The translations under genes and the position numbers were made by a program. Source: Methanobacteriota archaeon (lineage in GTDB: Archaea > Halobacteriota > Methanomicrobia > Methanomicrobiales > Methanocorpusculaceae). From it: a stretch of 64,000 nucleotides of DNA. A model generated the notes under the pieces. That model was not told the DNA's origin. It searched no databases and saw only the letters and a list, made by a program, of their open reading frames with translations. This document shows, piece after piece, positions 44,068 through 52,780 of this stretch. The stretch is taken from assembly GCA_023396065.1 (NCBI GenBank), contig JAEWXF010000007.1:26508-90507 (forward strand), given 5' to 3'. The stretch's first letter is position 1; each line of letters opens with the position of its first letter.

Positions 44068-45519
44068 TCAGCATCTCATAGCCTTTCGTCCCTGAAAGTA
44101 TGCGGTATCTATGTAGGGATTCATTCCCAGTTTCACGAGGGAATATCTTCGAATCTTCGTATCCGAAAACTGCCGAAGCACTGTTTCCCCATCGCAGAAC
44201 ACATACTTTCGTTTGTTCAGAGGATGCCAGTACCGGTTCAATGTCCAGTGTGGCGTCTTCTTTGGATGCCTTTTCTTCGCCCATTTGCGCATCATTCCAT
44301 ACAGGGTATTGTCTAACAGATGGAATATCTGTGATGCTACCGTATGTCGGTGATACGCCGTCCATCCGGCAATAATCGGATTCAGCTGCCGGATCAGTTC
44401 CCGCTGTGGGGAAGCAATGGTTTGTCTCAGAGTGAGCCGAAGCTTCTCTGTGATTCTTTCCCTTGCTTCCTTCGCTGGTTTGATCAGCAGTTTTCCTGAG
44501 TATTTCCGGAAGTTCCATCCGAGAAAATCAAATCCCTCGTCGATGTGGGTAATATGCGTCTTCTCTGAAGACAGTATGAGTCCTCTTTCCCTCAAAAAGT
44601 TCGCCACCCTCCGAACGATATCCTCCGCCGTTTCCGGGGAGTCTGCAGTGATGACAAAGTCATCTGCATACCGTGCGAGGTTCACCTTGTGGGGGTTGTA
44701 GCTTTTGGTTATCTTTCCACTCTTTGGTCTCCTGTTGTAGGCCTGCAGGAGCATTGTTTCAAGCCCATTCAGCGTAATGTTCGCAAGAATGGGTGATATC
44801 GTGCCACCCTGCGGCGTTCCTTTCACCGTGGGGAACAGTTGATACCCCTCCATGAATCCTGCCTTGAGGAATTGCTTCAGAACGTGTTTGTCCATAGGGA
44901 CATTTTCAAGGAGCCATGCGTGATTGATTTCATCAAAACATGCCTGAATGTCTCCTTCTACAATCCATTGGGCAGATCCTGATCTGCTCAGACAGCTGAA
45001 GAGATACGTGCTTGCATCCCTAGCAGAACGGCCTTTCCGAAATCCGAATGACGTAGTATCGCCGGTGGAGAACTCAACCGGGGCACGGGCGAGGGCATAC
45101 AGAGTCTGTATAGCCCGGTCATGCATGGTTGGGATACTCAGAGGGCGGGTTTTTCCATTCTTTTTCGGAATGTATTTCCGTTTGAGAGGCAGAGAGTGAT
45201 AACCTTTGTTGGTAAGGGACAGAGCGGCTGCATACTTTTCTTCGGCGGTGACCCATACTTGATTATCAATACCGGGGGTTCGTTTTCCTTTGTTGGAAGT
45301 GACGATCTTCACCGAGAGAAGTTTCGCAGAGAGGGAATGGGTAAGCAGGTAGGAGAGCTGATGAACCTTTCTCCAATTCTTTTGAGCGGATGATCTTGCA
45401 ATTCGTTTCTGCAGGGCATTCACCGTGGCCTCAATCTCGTTCCAGTTGAGGGAGGACCAGAGGGAAGCGGGAGTAAACGCCTCACCGGATAGGGGTGTCT
45501 TTGACTCTTTTACTTTCAT
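44068..45519 (-). CDS. ltrA: Group II intron reverse transcriptase/maturase without endonuclease domain
   Basis: A 483-residue intron-encoded protein needed for splicing and for mobility. Fingers-palm motifs are visible: GDIQACFDEI (about 199), GTPQGGTISPILAN (234-247) and the catalytic YADD (284-287). Domain X (maturase) follows with IIAGWTAYHRH (about 382) and HWTLNRYWHPL. The protein ends 40-odd residues later in GRKAMRC. There is no HNH endonuclease domain, and the sequence between the stop and domain V has no room for one. Retrotransposition would then need a nascent strand as primer. Confidence 0.92.
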   Translation of the reverse strand: MKVKESKTPLSGEAFTPASLWSSLNWNEIEATVNALQKRIARSSAQKNWRKVHQLSYLLTHSLSAKLLSVKIVTSNKGKRTPGIDNQVWVTAEEKYAAALSLTNKGYHSLPLKRKYIPKKNGKTRPLSIPTMHDRAIQTLYALARAPVEFSTGDTTSFGFRKGRSARDASTYLFSCLSRSGSAQWIVEGDIQACFDEINHAWLLENVPMDKHVLKQFLKAGFMEGYQLFPTVKGTPQGGTISPILANITLNGLETMLLQAYNRRPKSGKITKSYNPHKVNLARYADDFVITADSPETAEDIVRRVANFLRERGLILSSEKTHITHIDEGFDFLGWNFRKYSGKLLIKPAKEARERITEKLRLTLRQTIASPQRELIRQLNPIIAGWTAYHRHTVASQIFHLLDNTLYGMMRKWAKKRHPKKTPHWTLNRYWHPLNKRKYVFCDGETVLRQFSDTKIRRYSLVKLGMNPYIDTAYFQGRKAMRC

Positions 45520-46180
45520 GCGTATGCATCACTGTTGCTTCGGTGACCTGAAACAAGTCTGCCGATTTTCATCGAGAGGCAGGAGCCTCTATGCTGCTCA
45601 TTACAAGCAGCCGTTCGCTTTCTGTTTCTTCCTTTGCCGCCTGCAGAGTTGGGTGTTCCTCACGAAACACTTACCGTGGGTTTTTTTTCCACGGACTGCA
45701 TGCGGTTTACCAAGTTGCATCTGATGGATATCATGAGGACATTTAGGTCCCTTCTTTACACCGGAAACCACGTTGTCCTTCAGTCATACTGTAATTCGAG
45801 CAGTATGACCCGGGTTTCAATACCTTTTGGTTCGTGTGTGTCAACCTGTTTTCACACGTTTTCGCTAACGATGCTTGCAAAGGTTCACCTTTCGATTGAC
45901 CATGTGTTCTCTTTCTCTGGCAGGTTTGGGACCGTCAGGTTTGGCCTTGACCCACGTTGTTCCCCAAGCTTTACACACCACAGTTACCCGCAGCGCATAT
46001 TGGGGTAGAGACAATTCTGAAGGAGGAAGAGGGGGAATTTAGCCCCAATCCATCAAATGCCTGAGCTTGTCGCACCTAATTAACACAAATTAGTAATTCT
46101 TAGTAATTCCCCTGTTCCTGAAATCAATGCCGCCCAAAACTACAGGTACAAAGGAATCTCTGCCTTCAAACGATTCATCC

Positions 46181-46624
46181 TCACATCATTGATTCCCGAA
46201 CAGAGGCCAGCCACCCCTCATCTACAATATAATACTGGGCCTTTCCCTTTTTTTTCATCCAAAGATACTGAGAATCCTCTAGATGCATCAGATCTGTTCT
46301 TGCAGTCTGATATGCAATGGAAAATCTCTCTGCAATTTCCCGAATTCCAAACTCCTCCTCCTTATACTCCAGCACATACCTGAGTATCTGTCCCTGCCGT
46401 TTTGTCAGATTCGGTAAAGCAGCAATCAGACGATCTGCCCTGCTTGTCCTCTCACGCTCATTGTGCAGATGTTCGATGAGTTTTTCCCGTGCTTTCCGGA
46501 TACACCGAATAGTATAGACAAGGAAATAGGTAAGATCCAAATCATCCTCTTCCGTCGCAATATAGGCATCCCGATACTGGGTCTGGATATGGCCCGCATC
46601 CTTGAAATGGTAAAAAGGAGTCAT
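46181..46624 (-). pseudogene. Fic family protein, 3' remnant
   Basis: About 147 codons matching the C-terminal part of Fic proteins: the helix ending DDLDLTYFLVYTIR and a winged-helix domain with YQTARTDLMHLE. The N-terminal half with the catalytic HPFxxGNGR motif is missing; sequence upstream of 46624 does not continue the family and runs into the divergent aldolase gene. The fragment starts at an internal ATG but is best read as a truncated pseudogene. Intact Fic enzymes transfer AMP to proteins; this one cannot. Confidence 0.75.
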
Positions 46625-46704
46625 ACTACCCTGAGACTTCCCGGATCTTTTTTCGCAGGGCTTGCGGTAGAAATATACCGGGCCGGGAGACATATATTCC
46701 GCAT

Positions 46705-47271
46705 ATGAATGATTCAGCGGCAGCCCCTGAATTCGTCCGGATTGGAACACGCTTGTTCCGCGAACATCTTGTCGGCGGCAACTTTGGGAACATGAGTCTG
46801 CGTACCGAAAACGAGTACTTCATCACCCGGACCGGCTCGTATCTGGATGCAGATCCCGCCCAGATCGTTCTCATGCCGCTCAACGGCAGAGTCACACCCG
46901 GCGCATCCAGTGAATGGCGTGTCCACACCGCTATCTATACCGCGTGTCCCGATCATCAGGCAGTTGTTCATGCCCATCCGGCCCACGCCGTCGCACTCTC
47001 GCTCCTCGCAGAAACCGAACTTGCTACCATCGACAGTGAAGGCAAAATGCTGGCGCCCGTCATCAGTATTGTGGACGGCGAACCGGGAACGCAGGAGCTT
47101 GCCGACGCCGTCGCCGCAGGGCTCAAAACCTCCCACGTCGTCATTGCACGCGGACACGGTACCTTTGCCGCAGGCAAAGATCTCGATCAGGCATATCTGT
47201 TCACGTCACTTGCGGAACACTGTTGTACCATTCTCCACTACACCGGTCTGTGGCGGCAGCAGAAACTCTGA
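46705..47271 (+). CDS. Class II aldolase/adducin family protein (fuculose-phosphate aldolase-like)
   Basis: A 188-residue zinc aldolase. Metal-binding histidines are in VHAHPAHAVAL (about residues 89-99) and the later ARGHGTFAAG (His about 151); a GGNFGNMS phosphate loop is near the start. In methanogens a relative (MJ1418 type) makes lactaldehyde for coenzyme F420, so that role is plausible but not proven. The ATG overlaps a region antisense to the truncated Fic gene. Confidence 0.85.
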   Translation: MNDSAAAPEFVRIGTRLFREHLVGGNFGNMSLRTENEYFITRTGSYLDADPAQIVLMPLNGRVTPGASSEWRVHTAIYTACPDHQAVVHAHPAHAVALSLLAETELATIDSEGKMLAPVISIVDGEPGTQELADAVAAGLKTSHVVIARGHGTFAAGKDLDQAYLFTSLAEHCCTILHYTGLWRQQKL

Positions 47272-47371
47272 AAAGTTTGTGCCCCGGCCTGACCAATGAA
47301 CTACATGAGGGAGACAAATTCCGGTTTGCGACCTGTGCATAGGCAAGAAACATTCTCAGAAAAAAATAGGA

Positions 47372-47707
47372 TTAAAGAAGCGGATCGATATATTCACAGA
47401 TCCTTGGAACCGACACTGCCCCGACCGGGACCGCCTTTCCGTTCACCAAAATAATCGGCAGAGGCGGATGTTCCGCACGCACAATCTCCTTAATCCGTTC
47501 CGGGATCTCCTTGTCCAGTGCTACCAGAGACACACAGACCGCATCCCCGTACTTCTCTTTTAGCGCGTTTTCCAGAGCCGGAAATGCGAAAGAAAGTTTT
47601 TCTTTCTCAAAACACTCGGTAAGCCCGCAGGAACGGTCCGCATCACAGGGGAACGGTCCGCAGGGACGGTACGTATACCCGACAACTTCAACGGTCACTG
47701 TACTCAT
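47372..47707 (-). CDS. Thioredoxin-like small cysteine protein
   Basis: A 111-residue protein beginning with a beta-strand, VTVEVVGYTYRPCGPFPC, and further cysteines in DRSCGLTEC. The end, PLPIILVNGKAVPVGAVS, has the cis-proline and last-strand pattern of thioredoxin-fold proteins. It is a possible disulfide or Fe-S carrier. It lies 83 bases after the thioredoxin gene on the same strand, so a redox role is likely. Confidence 0.65.
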   Translation of the reverse strand: MSTVTVEVVGYTYRPCGPFPCDADRSCGLTECFEKEKLSFAFPALENALKEKYGDAVCVSLVALDKEIPERIKEIVRAEHPPLPIILVNGKAVPVGAVSVPRICEYIDPLL

Positions 47708-47790
47708 ACTATCCATGTAGAACGCCGGATGAAAAGAGGTTTGTGAACCGGTCCGAAAAAAATATCCGGGGAAAACCCTGGTAAAAACGG

Positions 47791-48060
47791 TTACATCAGG
47801 GATTTCAGCAGAGCTTCCAGTCGGGACGCATCGGTGACACCTTCCAGACGGTGTACCACTTTTCCATCCTTTTCGATGATCAGCGTCGGCACAACACTGA
47901 TCTGATACTTGTTGGCCAGATCCGGGAACTGATCCACATCAATCTTCTTCACCTCTACGGTATCACCAAGCTTTGCAGCCAGAGTATCAATGATCGGACT
48001 CTGAATCTTACACGGCCCGCACCACGTCGCAAAGAAATCGGATAATACTGGTTTTGTCAT
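47791..48060 (-). CDS. trxA: Thioredoxin
   Basis: An 89-residue protein with the WCGPC active site (residues 13-17) and VVPTLIIEKDGK cis-proline loop. It is a little shorter at the N-terminus than usual. I chose ATG 48060 (MTKPVLSDFF); codons upstream give an unlikely extension. It reduces disulfides in the cytoplasm. Confidence 0.92.
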   Translation of the reverse strand: MTKPVLSDFFATWCGPCKIQSPIIDTLAAKLGDTVEVKKIDVDQFPDLANKYQISVVPTLIIEKDGKVVHRLEGVTDASRLEALLKSLM

Positions 48061-48141
48061 AAGTATTCGTGGGAGAAGCACGCTAATATACCTTGGCATT
48101 GCGGAACAGTCGGAGAAAAAAAGAGAGTGCCGGTCGGCAGA

Positions 48142-49002
48142 TCAGGAAATATTATATAACGCCGTAATCACGTCGCGGTCAAACAGCATGCCGGACAGCC
48201 GCATATCATTATCAATAATCGGCATCTGATCAACCCGTCCGCGTTTCATTTTCAGGGCACAATCGCTGATCTCTGCATTATTCGGCACAGAGATAACTTT
48301 GCGGATCATCATATCCTTTACCGGGCGGTTCGGCAGCTCAACTTTGGAGATACCATACGAAATCGTGTGATTGTCACGAATACTCTCCCACGTCCACTCG
48401 TCATCGTCTGTTCCGGTGGAGAAGTCACTCGTCTGGACGTCGTCCTCAATGCGGGAACAGCGGATGAGATCACGCTCGGAGATGATGCCGGTCAGTTTAT
48501 TTTCTGAGTTTAAGATCGGCATGGCATCAACCTCGGCCAGCTCCATGATTCTGCCGACCACCGGAAGCGGCGTTTCCTCCCAGATCGCAAACGTGTGCTT
48601 GCTGACAAAGTTGTCGCGGATCTCGCGTTTATCATCCAGCTTTGCAACCGCGCTGATCAGATCAGATACACTTAAGAGACCTACGAGTTTATTTCCCTCA
48701 ACAACCGGGAGACGGCGGACATTACATTCAGTCATCACCTGGGCAGCTTCTGCCAGCGTTGCGTCCGGGCGGATCGTCAGCGGTTCTGCGGTCATCAGAA
48801 GCGCAATTTGTGCCTCTTCCGGTTTGTGCAGGATATCCTTCCGGGTAACAATACCGATCAGGTGGTCACCCTTTACCACCGGGACACCGCTGATACCGGT
48901 ACGTTTCAGAATCCGCAGGACATCATCACGGCTGGAAGGTATTTCTACCGATACAACATCCTTTGTCATATAATCCTTGGCGAACATATCCTCGGCACTC
49001 AT
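48142..49002 (-). CDS. Four-CBS-domain protein
   Basis: A 286-residue cytoplasmic protein of two Bateman modules: CBS domains at about residues 8-55, 72-120, 135-185 and 225-285. Phrases such as GVPVVKGDHLIGIVTRKDI and RRLPVVEGNKLVGLLSVSDL mark the nucleotide pockets. Such proteins bind AMP, ATP or SAM and are thought to sense energy state. It is upstream of thioredoxin on the same strand but the 81-base gap leaves coupling open. Confidence 0.9.
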   Translation of the reverse strand: MSAEDMFAKDYMTKDVVSVEIPSSRDDVLRILKRTGISGVPVVKGDHLIGIVTRKDILHKPEEAQIALLMTAEPLTIRPDATLAEAAQVMTECNVRRLPVVEGNKLVGLLSVSDLISAVAKLDDKREIRDNFVSKHTFAIWEETPLPVVGRIMELAEVDAMPILNSENKLTGIISERDLIRCSRIEDDVQTSDFSTGTDDDEWTWESIRDNHTISYGISKVELPNRPVKDMMIRKVISVPNNAEISDCALKMKRGRVDQMPIIDNDMRLSGMLFDRDVITALYNIS

Positions 49003-49271
49003 AGGAACACCGCCTGGAATTTTCTTGTCAGTATAGTGTGTGACATAAGCATTTCATTTCCAAACCGGAAAAGTCAGAGTACTGTTGGTTTGTTTCATGT
49101 AAAAACAGTTCTATCGGAATCGGGAGATACATGATGTCCGGGATTTCAGGAATACAGGTAATATGCACGCAAACTATCCGGATTTCCGGAAAACATATCT
49201 GCAGAGAGTACGATATGGTTCAAGGTTTCTTCGGGGTCGCGCAGAAAAAAAATAAGGACGTATCTGTTTTT

Positions 49272-49700
49272 TCAGGTACGAACGATCATAATGTTTGTCT
49301 TGCTGTAGTTTACCACATATGAGGAGACACTGCCCAGCAGGAGGCGGTCAAGCTTTGATTTGCCGAGTGAACCAAGAATGATCAGATCTGCTCCGATCTT
49401 GGTACTGGTCTCAATGATGGTGTCTCCGGCATGGCCTGCTTCGATGTGCGGCTCAACCACGATACCTTTGGCCTTTGCGTCACTGACCAGTTCGGTCATT
49501 ACGGCGTGGCCCTCTTTTTCAAACCGTTCGTAAATCAGCTCCCAGGTTGTGTCAACCGGGGCGGGACTTACGATTCCGGATTCGATCACATAAATTGCGT
49601 GAAGTTCAGCTTTGTTCTGTTTTGCGAGGTCGACTGCCCGGGCAAATGCACGTCGGCTGATCTCTGATCCGTCAATAGCAACTAATATTTTGGAAAACAT
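49272..49700 (-). CDS. Universal stress protein (UspA family)
   Basis: A 142-residue Usp-fold protein with the ATP-binding motif GSLGKSKLDRLLLGS (G-x2-G-x9-G type, about residues 110-124), so it is probably the ATP-binding subclass. It forms dimers in the cytoplasm. The 270-base gap ahead of the CBS gene holds no gene. A TATA-like stretch AACTTATTTTAAG lies upstream of the ATG, near 49750. Confidence 0.92.
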   Translation of the reverse strand: MFSKILVAIDGSEISRRAFARAVDLAKQNKAELHAIYVIESGIVSPAPVDTTWELIYERFEKEGHAVMTELVSDAKAKGIVVEPHIEAGHAGDTIIETSTKIGADLIILGSLGKSKLDRLLLGSVSSYVVNYSKTNIMIVRT

Positions 49701-49788
49701 GATTGTTCTACCCCGCAGTATTTGCGTTGCTTTCTAATTCCGTTTCCATACTTAAAATAAGTTCGGATATGGCATCTTTGGACCCGGG

Positions 49789-50523
49789 TTATATTTTCCG
49801 GCAGATTGTCAGGTATCCGGTGTGGGAAACCCGTGTGGACGGACGCGTTCCCCGATTGCTGCGCGTGAGTTCCCGTTCCATGCATTCAAAGGTCTGGACG
49901 CTGTCCTCTCCGAAGAGTTTTCGGGCGGTGTCCATGACGGTGAAGGTCTGTTCGAGGAACGGTGTGTAGGTTGCGAAGTAGCCGCCGGTCCGGAGGAGAG
50001 CGTATGCATGCTCCACGTGGCGCGGTTCGATCATCATGTCCAGATGTACGATGTCAAAGGGTCCGTCACTGACGTCCAGAACATCACAGGCCCGGCACTC
50101 TACGTTGGTAAGGCCTGCGTCCTGGATGTTTCCCGAGGCGGTTTTGGAGAAGTCTTCTCTAGCTTCGCAGGTGACGACGGTGTCTGCAATGCCGCCGAAG
50201 TAGATTGCGGCGATGCCGGAGCCGGTCCCGGCGTCAAGTACCCGGTCCCGGTGTGACATTCCGGTGTATGCGGTGACCATGCCGATGTCTTTGGGCATCA
50301 TGGGTGCGCCGGTCCGTTTGCCGTGGGTGAAGAAGTCGGTCGGGCGCGGGAGGAGGACGGTGAAGGGTTTTCCAAGATGGGTGAGGATTGTATCCCCGCT
50401 TTCCAGGGCGGCTGCTTCGGCGAGGTCAATCATGCCGAGGTCGGTGGAGAGTTTTCCAACGCCTGCACGGACGTAGTATTCACGTTCGTTTCCGCGGACC
50501 AGTATGCGGTTGTTTCCGATCAT
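49789..50523 (-). CDS. tRNA (adenine-N1)-methyltransferase, archaeal TrmI type
   Basis: A 244-residue class I SAM methyltransferase that makes m1A57/m1A58 in archaeal tRNA. Family opening LVRGNEREYYVRAG, SAM motif VLDAGTGSGIAAIYFGG (about residues 95-110) and HLDMMIEPRHVEHA are present. ATG 50523 overlaps the NAC stop (ATGA). It is the last gene of a recJ-PUA-NAC-trmI operon. Confidence 0.93.
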   Translation of the reverse strand: MIGNNRILVRGNEREYYVRAGVGKLSTDLGMIDLAEAAALESGDTILTHLGKPFTVLLPRPTDFFTHGKRTGAPMMPKDIGMVTAYTGMSHRDRVLDAGTGSGIAAIYFGGIADTVVTCEAREDFSKTASGNIQDAGLTNVECRACDVLDVSDGPFDIVHLDMMIEPRHVEHAYALLRTGGYFATYTPFLEQTFTVMDTARKLFGEDSVQTFECMERELTRSNRGTRPSTRVSHTGYLTICRKI

Positions 50524-50858
50524 ACTGCGGTCAGTTTGAGGATTGCTTCGGCGATGTCGCCGTTGCATTCTTCTAAAGCTTGGCGGGCGGCTTCGGGAGA
50601 TACGGTGGTCTGGGATGCGACGAGCTCTACGTCGGATTCGGGGATTTCCAGTTTTGCCGGTTCAAACCGCGGGGTGCCGGTGAGCTGGTAGGAGGTCTGG
50701 CCCTGCATGGTGATTCCGACGACTTCCGCGGGTTCGAAGACGTAGTTTCCGGAAGGGGTGTAGACGACGACTTTTTCGACGTCAACGATCTCTTCCATCT
50801 TCATGCCCATTTTTTTCATGGCAGCTTTCATCTGTTTGGGATTAATTCCAGGCATCAT
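50520..50858 (-). CDS. nac: Nascent polypeptide-associated complex protein (alpha-NAC)
   Basis: A 112-residue archaeal NAC that binds nascent chains at the ribosome. The N-terminus is a methionine-rich ribosome-binding tail (MMPGINPKQMKAAMKKMG), then the NAC dimer domain and a C-terminal UBA domain (SPEAARQALEECNGDIAEAI). It overlaps PUA and trmI genes by four bases on each side, a fully coupled arrangement. Confidence 0.96.
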   Translation of the reverse strand: MMPGINPKQMKAAMKKMGMKMEEIVDVEKVVVYTPSGNYVFEPAEVVGITMQGQTSYQLTGTPRFEPAKLEIPESDVELVASQTTVSPEAARQALEECNGDIAEAILKLTAV

Positions 50859-51349
50859 TTTTTGTTTCTTCCCTGTCTTACTTTTACGGCTGTTCCATAA
50901 TTAAACCCAATCATCTCGCTTCCGGAAAGGATGGCCATGCCGGTTGCAAGGAGGTTGTCATTTTCGTCAACGACGAAGACTTCGTCTTCGGCGCGGATTT
51001 GGGGGTCACTGGCGAGGACATGTTTGGCCATGGCGTTTTTTCCGTCGAGGATGAAGGGGACGGCTTCTTCCATGACGACGACGCGGTTGGCGGGTGCCGG
51101 GAGCCAGGCGTGGAGACGGGCTGCGGCGGGGTAGCCGAGGGTGAGTCTGCCGTCACCGGCACGGACGGTTACGAGCCGGATTTTGCCGATGTTTGCGTAC
51201 CGGATGCGTTTGGTGTTGGAGTAGCTGAAGGTGACGGTGTCGGGGAACAGTGCGTCGCCCGCGCCGCGCCCGAACTGGAAGTCAGCTATGCGGCGTATTC
51301 GCTGTAAGCTGGGCGCGAATAAGTTCGTTAACTCTTCTGATGAAATCAT
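50855..51349 (-). CDS. PUA-domain RNA-binding protein
   Basis: A 164-residue protein with a C-terminal PUA domain (about residues 85-155: VLASDPQIRAEDEVFVVDENDNLLATGMA), as found in archaeosine transglycosylase and pseudouridine synthases; the N-terminal part lacks a known catalytic motif. It probably guides or assists tRNA/rRNA modification. I chose ATG 51349 (MISSEELTNL). Its start lies inside the recJ-like gene by 68 bases. Confidence 0.85.
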   Translation of the reverse strand: MISSEELTNLFAPSLQRIRRIADFQFGRGAGDALFPDTVTFSYSNTKRIRYANIGKIRLVTVRAGDGRLTLGYPAAARLHAWLPAPANRVVVMEEAVPFILDGKNAMAKHVLASDPQIRAEDEVFVVDENDNLLATGMAILSGSEMIGFNYGTAVKVRQGRNKK

Positions 51350-52679
51350 GTTCACAACCTGCGGGGATATATGCCCCCGCTGCGATATTATGTCCTCCGC
51401 CTGCGCCGTCAACTTCTGCTGCTGCGGTGACGAGGGCGGCCTGGAGGTCGACTCCTTTGCGGAGGACTTTTTCGTTGGTTCTCATGGAGACTTTGATCAT
51501 GTCGGGTTCGTCGGCGACGGTGCAGAGAACCATGATGGGTTTGGTTTTGTCGAGCCGGGAGAGCGCCATGCCTGCCCCGATACCGACGATGGTGTCAGGG
51601 TATTTGTCTTTGGTGTGGAGCCACTGGATGGCGCCGGCGTCGGTTACGCCGGTGTCGAGGATGTATTCGCAGAGTTCGCGGATGATGCTGCGGTGGTGGC
51701 GGAGCATGTGTTCTGCTTCCCGGTAATGGATGCCCCGGTCACCGAAACAGACGGCTTCGCCGATGGCGGGTTTTGCCCACCGGCCGCAGGCGTTGAGCAT
51801 GGTGGCGTATTCGGATGCGTTTCTGAGGGGTGAGTTTTGCATTTCTTCGGGGAAGAGGTAGAGTTCGGCGATGAGCCGGTCACAGGTTTCTCCGTTGGCG
51901 ATCATCTGTTCGGCAAGGGTGCTGGTGAGGAGTTTTGCCTGTTCGGGGGTGAGGTCTTCCCAGACTTTTTGGGAGGAGGAACTGTCGTAGATACCGAGGC
52001 GGATGAGGAGGTCGGTGGCTGCTTTGGGGTTTGCGGCGAGGCCGGGGACGGCGGGGTCGTCGCTGTTTGCGAGGCAGAGGTGAAGGGGCCGTGTGGAGAG
52101 GCCGTAGCAGTTGAGGCCTTTGGTGATGCGGATTTTTCCGGTACTGCTGCCGTCTTCTGCGATCCAGCGGGCGATGCCGGTGAGGCCGCAGGTTTCGCGG
52201 CCCATCATGTCGCCGATGTTGCCGACAACGGCGAGCGGGGCGAGGTCGGTGTTTTTGGGGTCCAGTTTGCGGGATACGAGGTAGGTGATGCCTGCGGCGC
52301 TGCATTTTGCATAGTCGGGTCCGTAGAACTGGGAGTTGACCTGGGGATAGGGGGTGTTTCCCGGCGGCGGCTGGTTAATGTGGTGGTCGAGGATGAGGAC
52401 GCGGTCTGCGGGGAGGCCGGATTCTTCGAGGAGGTTCTGCTGGCCGGCGCCGAGGTCGGTGAAGATTTTCAGGGTGGTATCGTCCGGGATGTGTTTCATG
52501 GTGAGGGGTTCAAGTTGCCGGATGAAGACAGGGGTTACGGGGATGCCTGCCCGGGTGATTGCCTGGGAGAGGATGGCTTCGCTGGTGATGCCGTCTGCGT
52601 CGATGTGTGAGATGAGGGTGACGGCGCGGGCGTTGCGGATCATGTCGACTGCGGTGCTGATGTCCTCGATGAAACCCAT
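51282..52679 (-). CDS. recJ: RecJ-like DHH/DHHA1 exonuclease
   Basis: A 465-residue DHH-family phosphoesterase. Motifs are HIDADGITS (about residues 25-33), TDLGAGQQN, ILDHHI and the DHHA1 motif GAGGGHNIAAG near 435. In archaea these are RecJ-like single-strand nucleases, one of which (GAN) binds the GINS replication complex. The 3' end overlaps the PUA gene. A single-strand nuclease role in replication or repair is inferred from the family. Confidence 0.9.
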   Translation of the reverse strand: MGFIEDISTAVDMIRNARAVTLISHIDADGITSEAILSQAITRAGIPVTPVFIRQLEPLTMKHIPDDTTLKIFTDLGAGQQNLLEESGLPADRVLILDHHINQPPPGNTPYPQVNSQFYGPDYAKCSAAGITYLVSRKLDPKNTDLAPLAVVGNIGDMMGRETCGLTGIARWIAEDGSSTGKIRITKGLNCYGLSTRPLHLCLANSDDPAVPGLAANPKAATDLLIRLGIYDSSSSQKVWEDLTPEQAKLLTSTLAEQMIANGETCDRLIAELYLFPEEMQNSPLRNASEYATMLNACGRWAKPAIGEAVCFGDRGIHYREAEHMLRHHRSIIRELCEYILDTGVTDAGAIQWLHTKDKYPDTIVGIGAGMALSRLDKTKPIMVLCTVADEPDMIKVSMRTNEKVLRKGVDLQAALVTAAAEVDGAGGGHNIAAGAYIPAGCEHDFIRRVNELIRAQLTANTPHS

Positions 52680-52780
52680 TGCAGAGGAGTATTGGTTGCG
52701 GGAGGTGGTATAGGTAATGCTGCTGTTTCGGCAGTACCTGTTTTCTGTCCTCCAAAAAATAGAGTTCTCTTTTTATCTGG

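Larger units (their letters stand above)
43930..46075 (-). mobile_element. Group II intron (retroelement), about 2.15 kb
   Basis: The 5' end is the conserved GTGCGAC (minus strand, starting at 46075) and the 3' side has a full 34-base domain V (43975-44008) followed by a domain VI stem (GGGAGGGG/ACCCTCTCC) and an AT end at 43930. A reverse transcriptase/maturase gene sits in domain IV. The left part (45520-46075) is ribozyme domains I-III. The insertion site is intergenic, transcribed toward the UPF0173 gene. Boundaries are read from consensus and may be off by a base or two. Confidence 0.85.
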
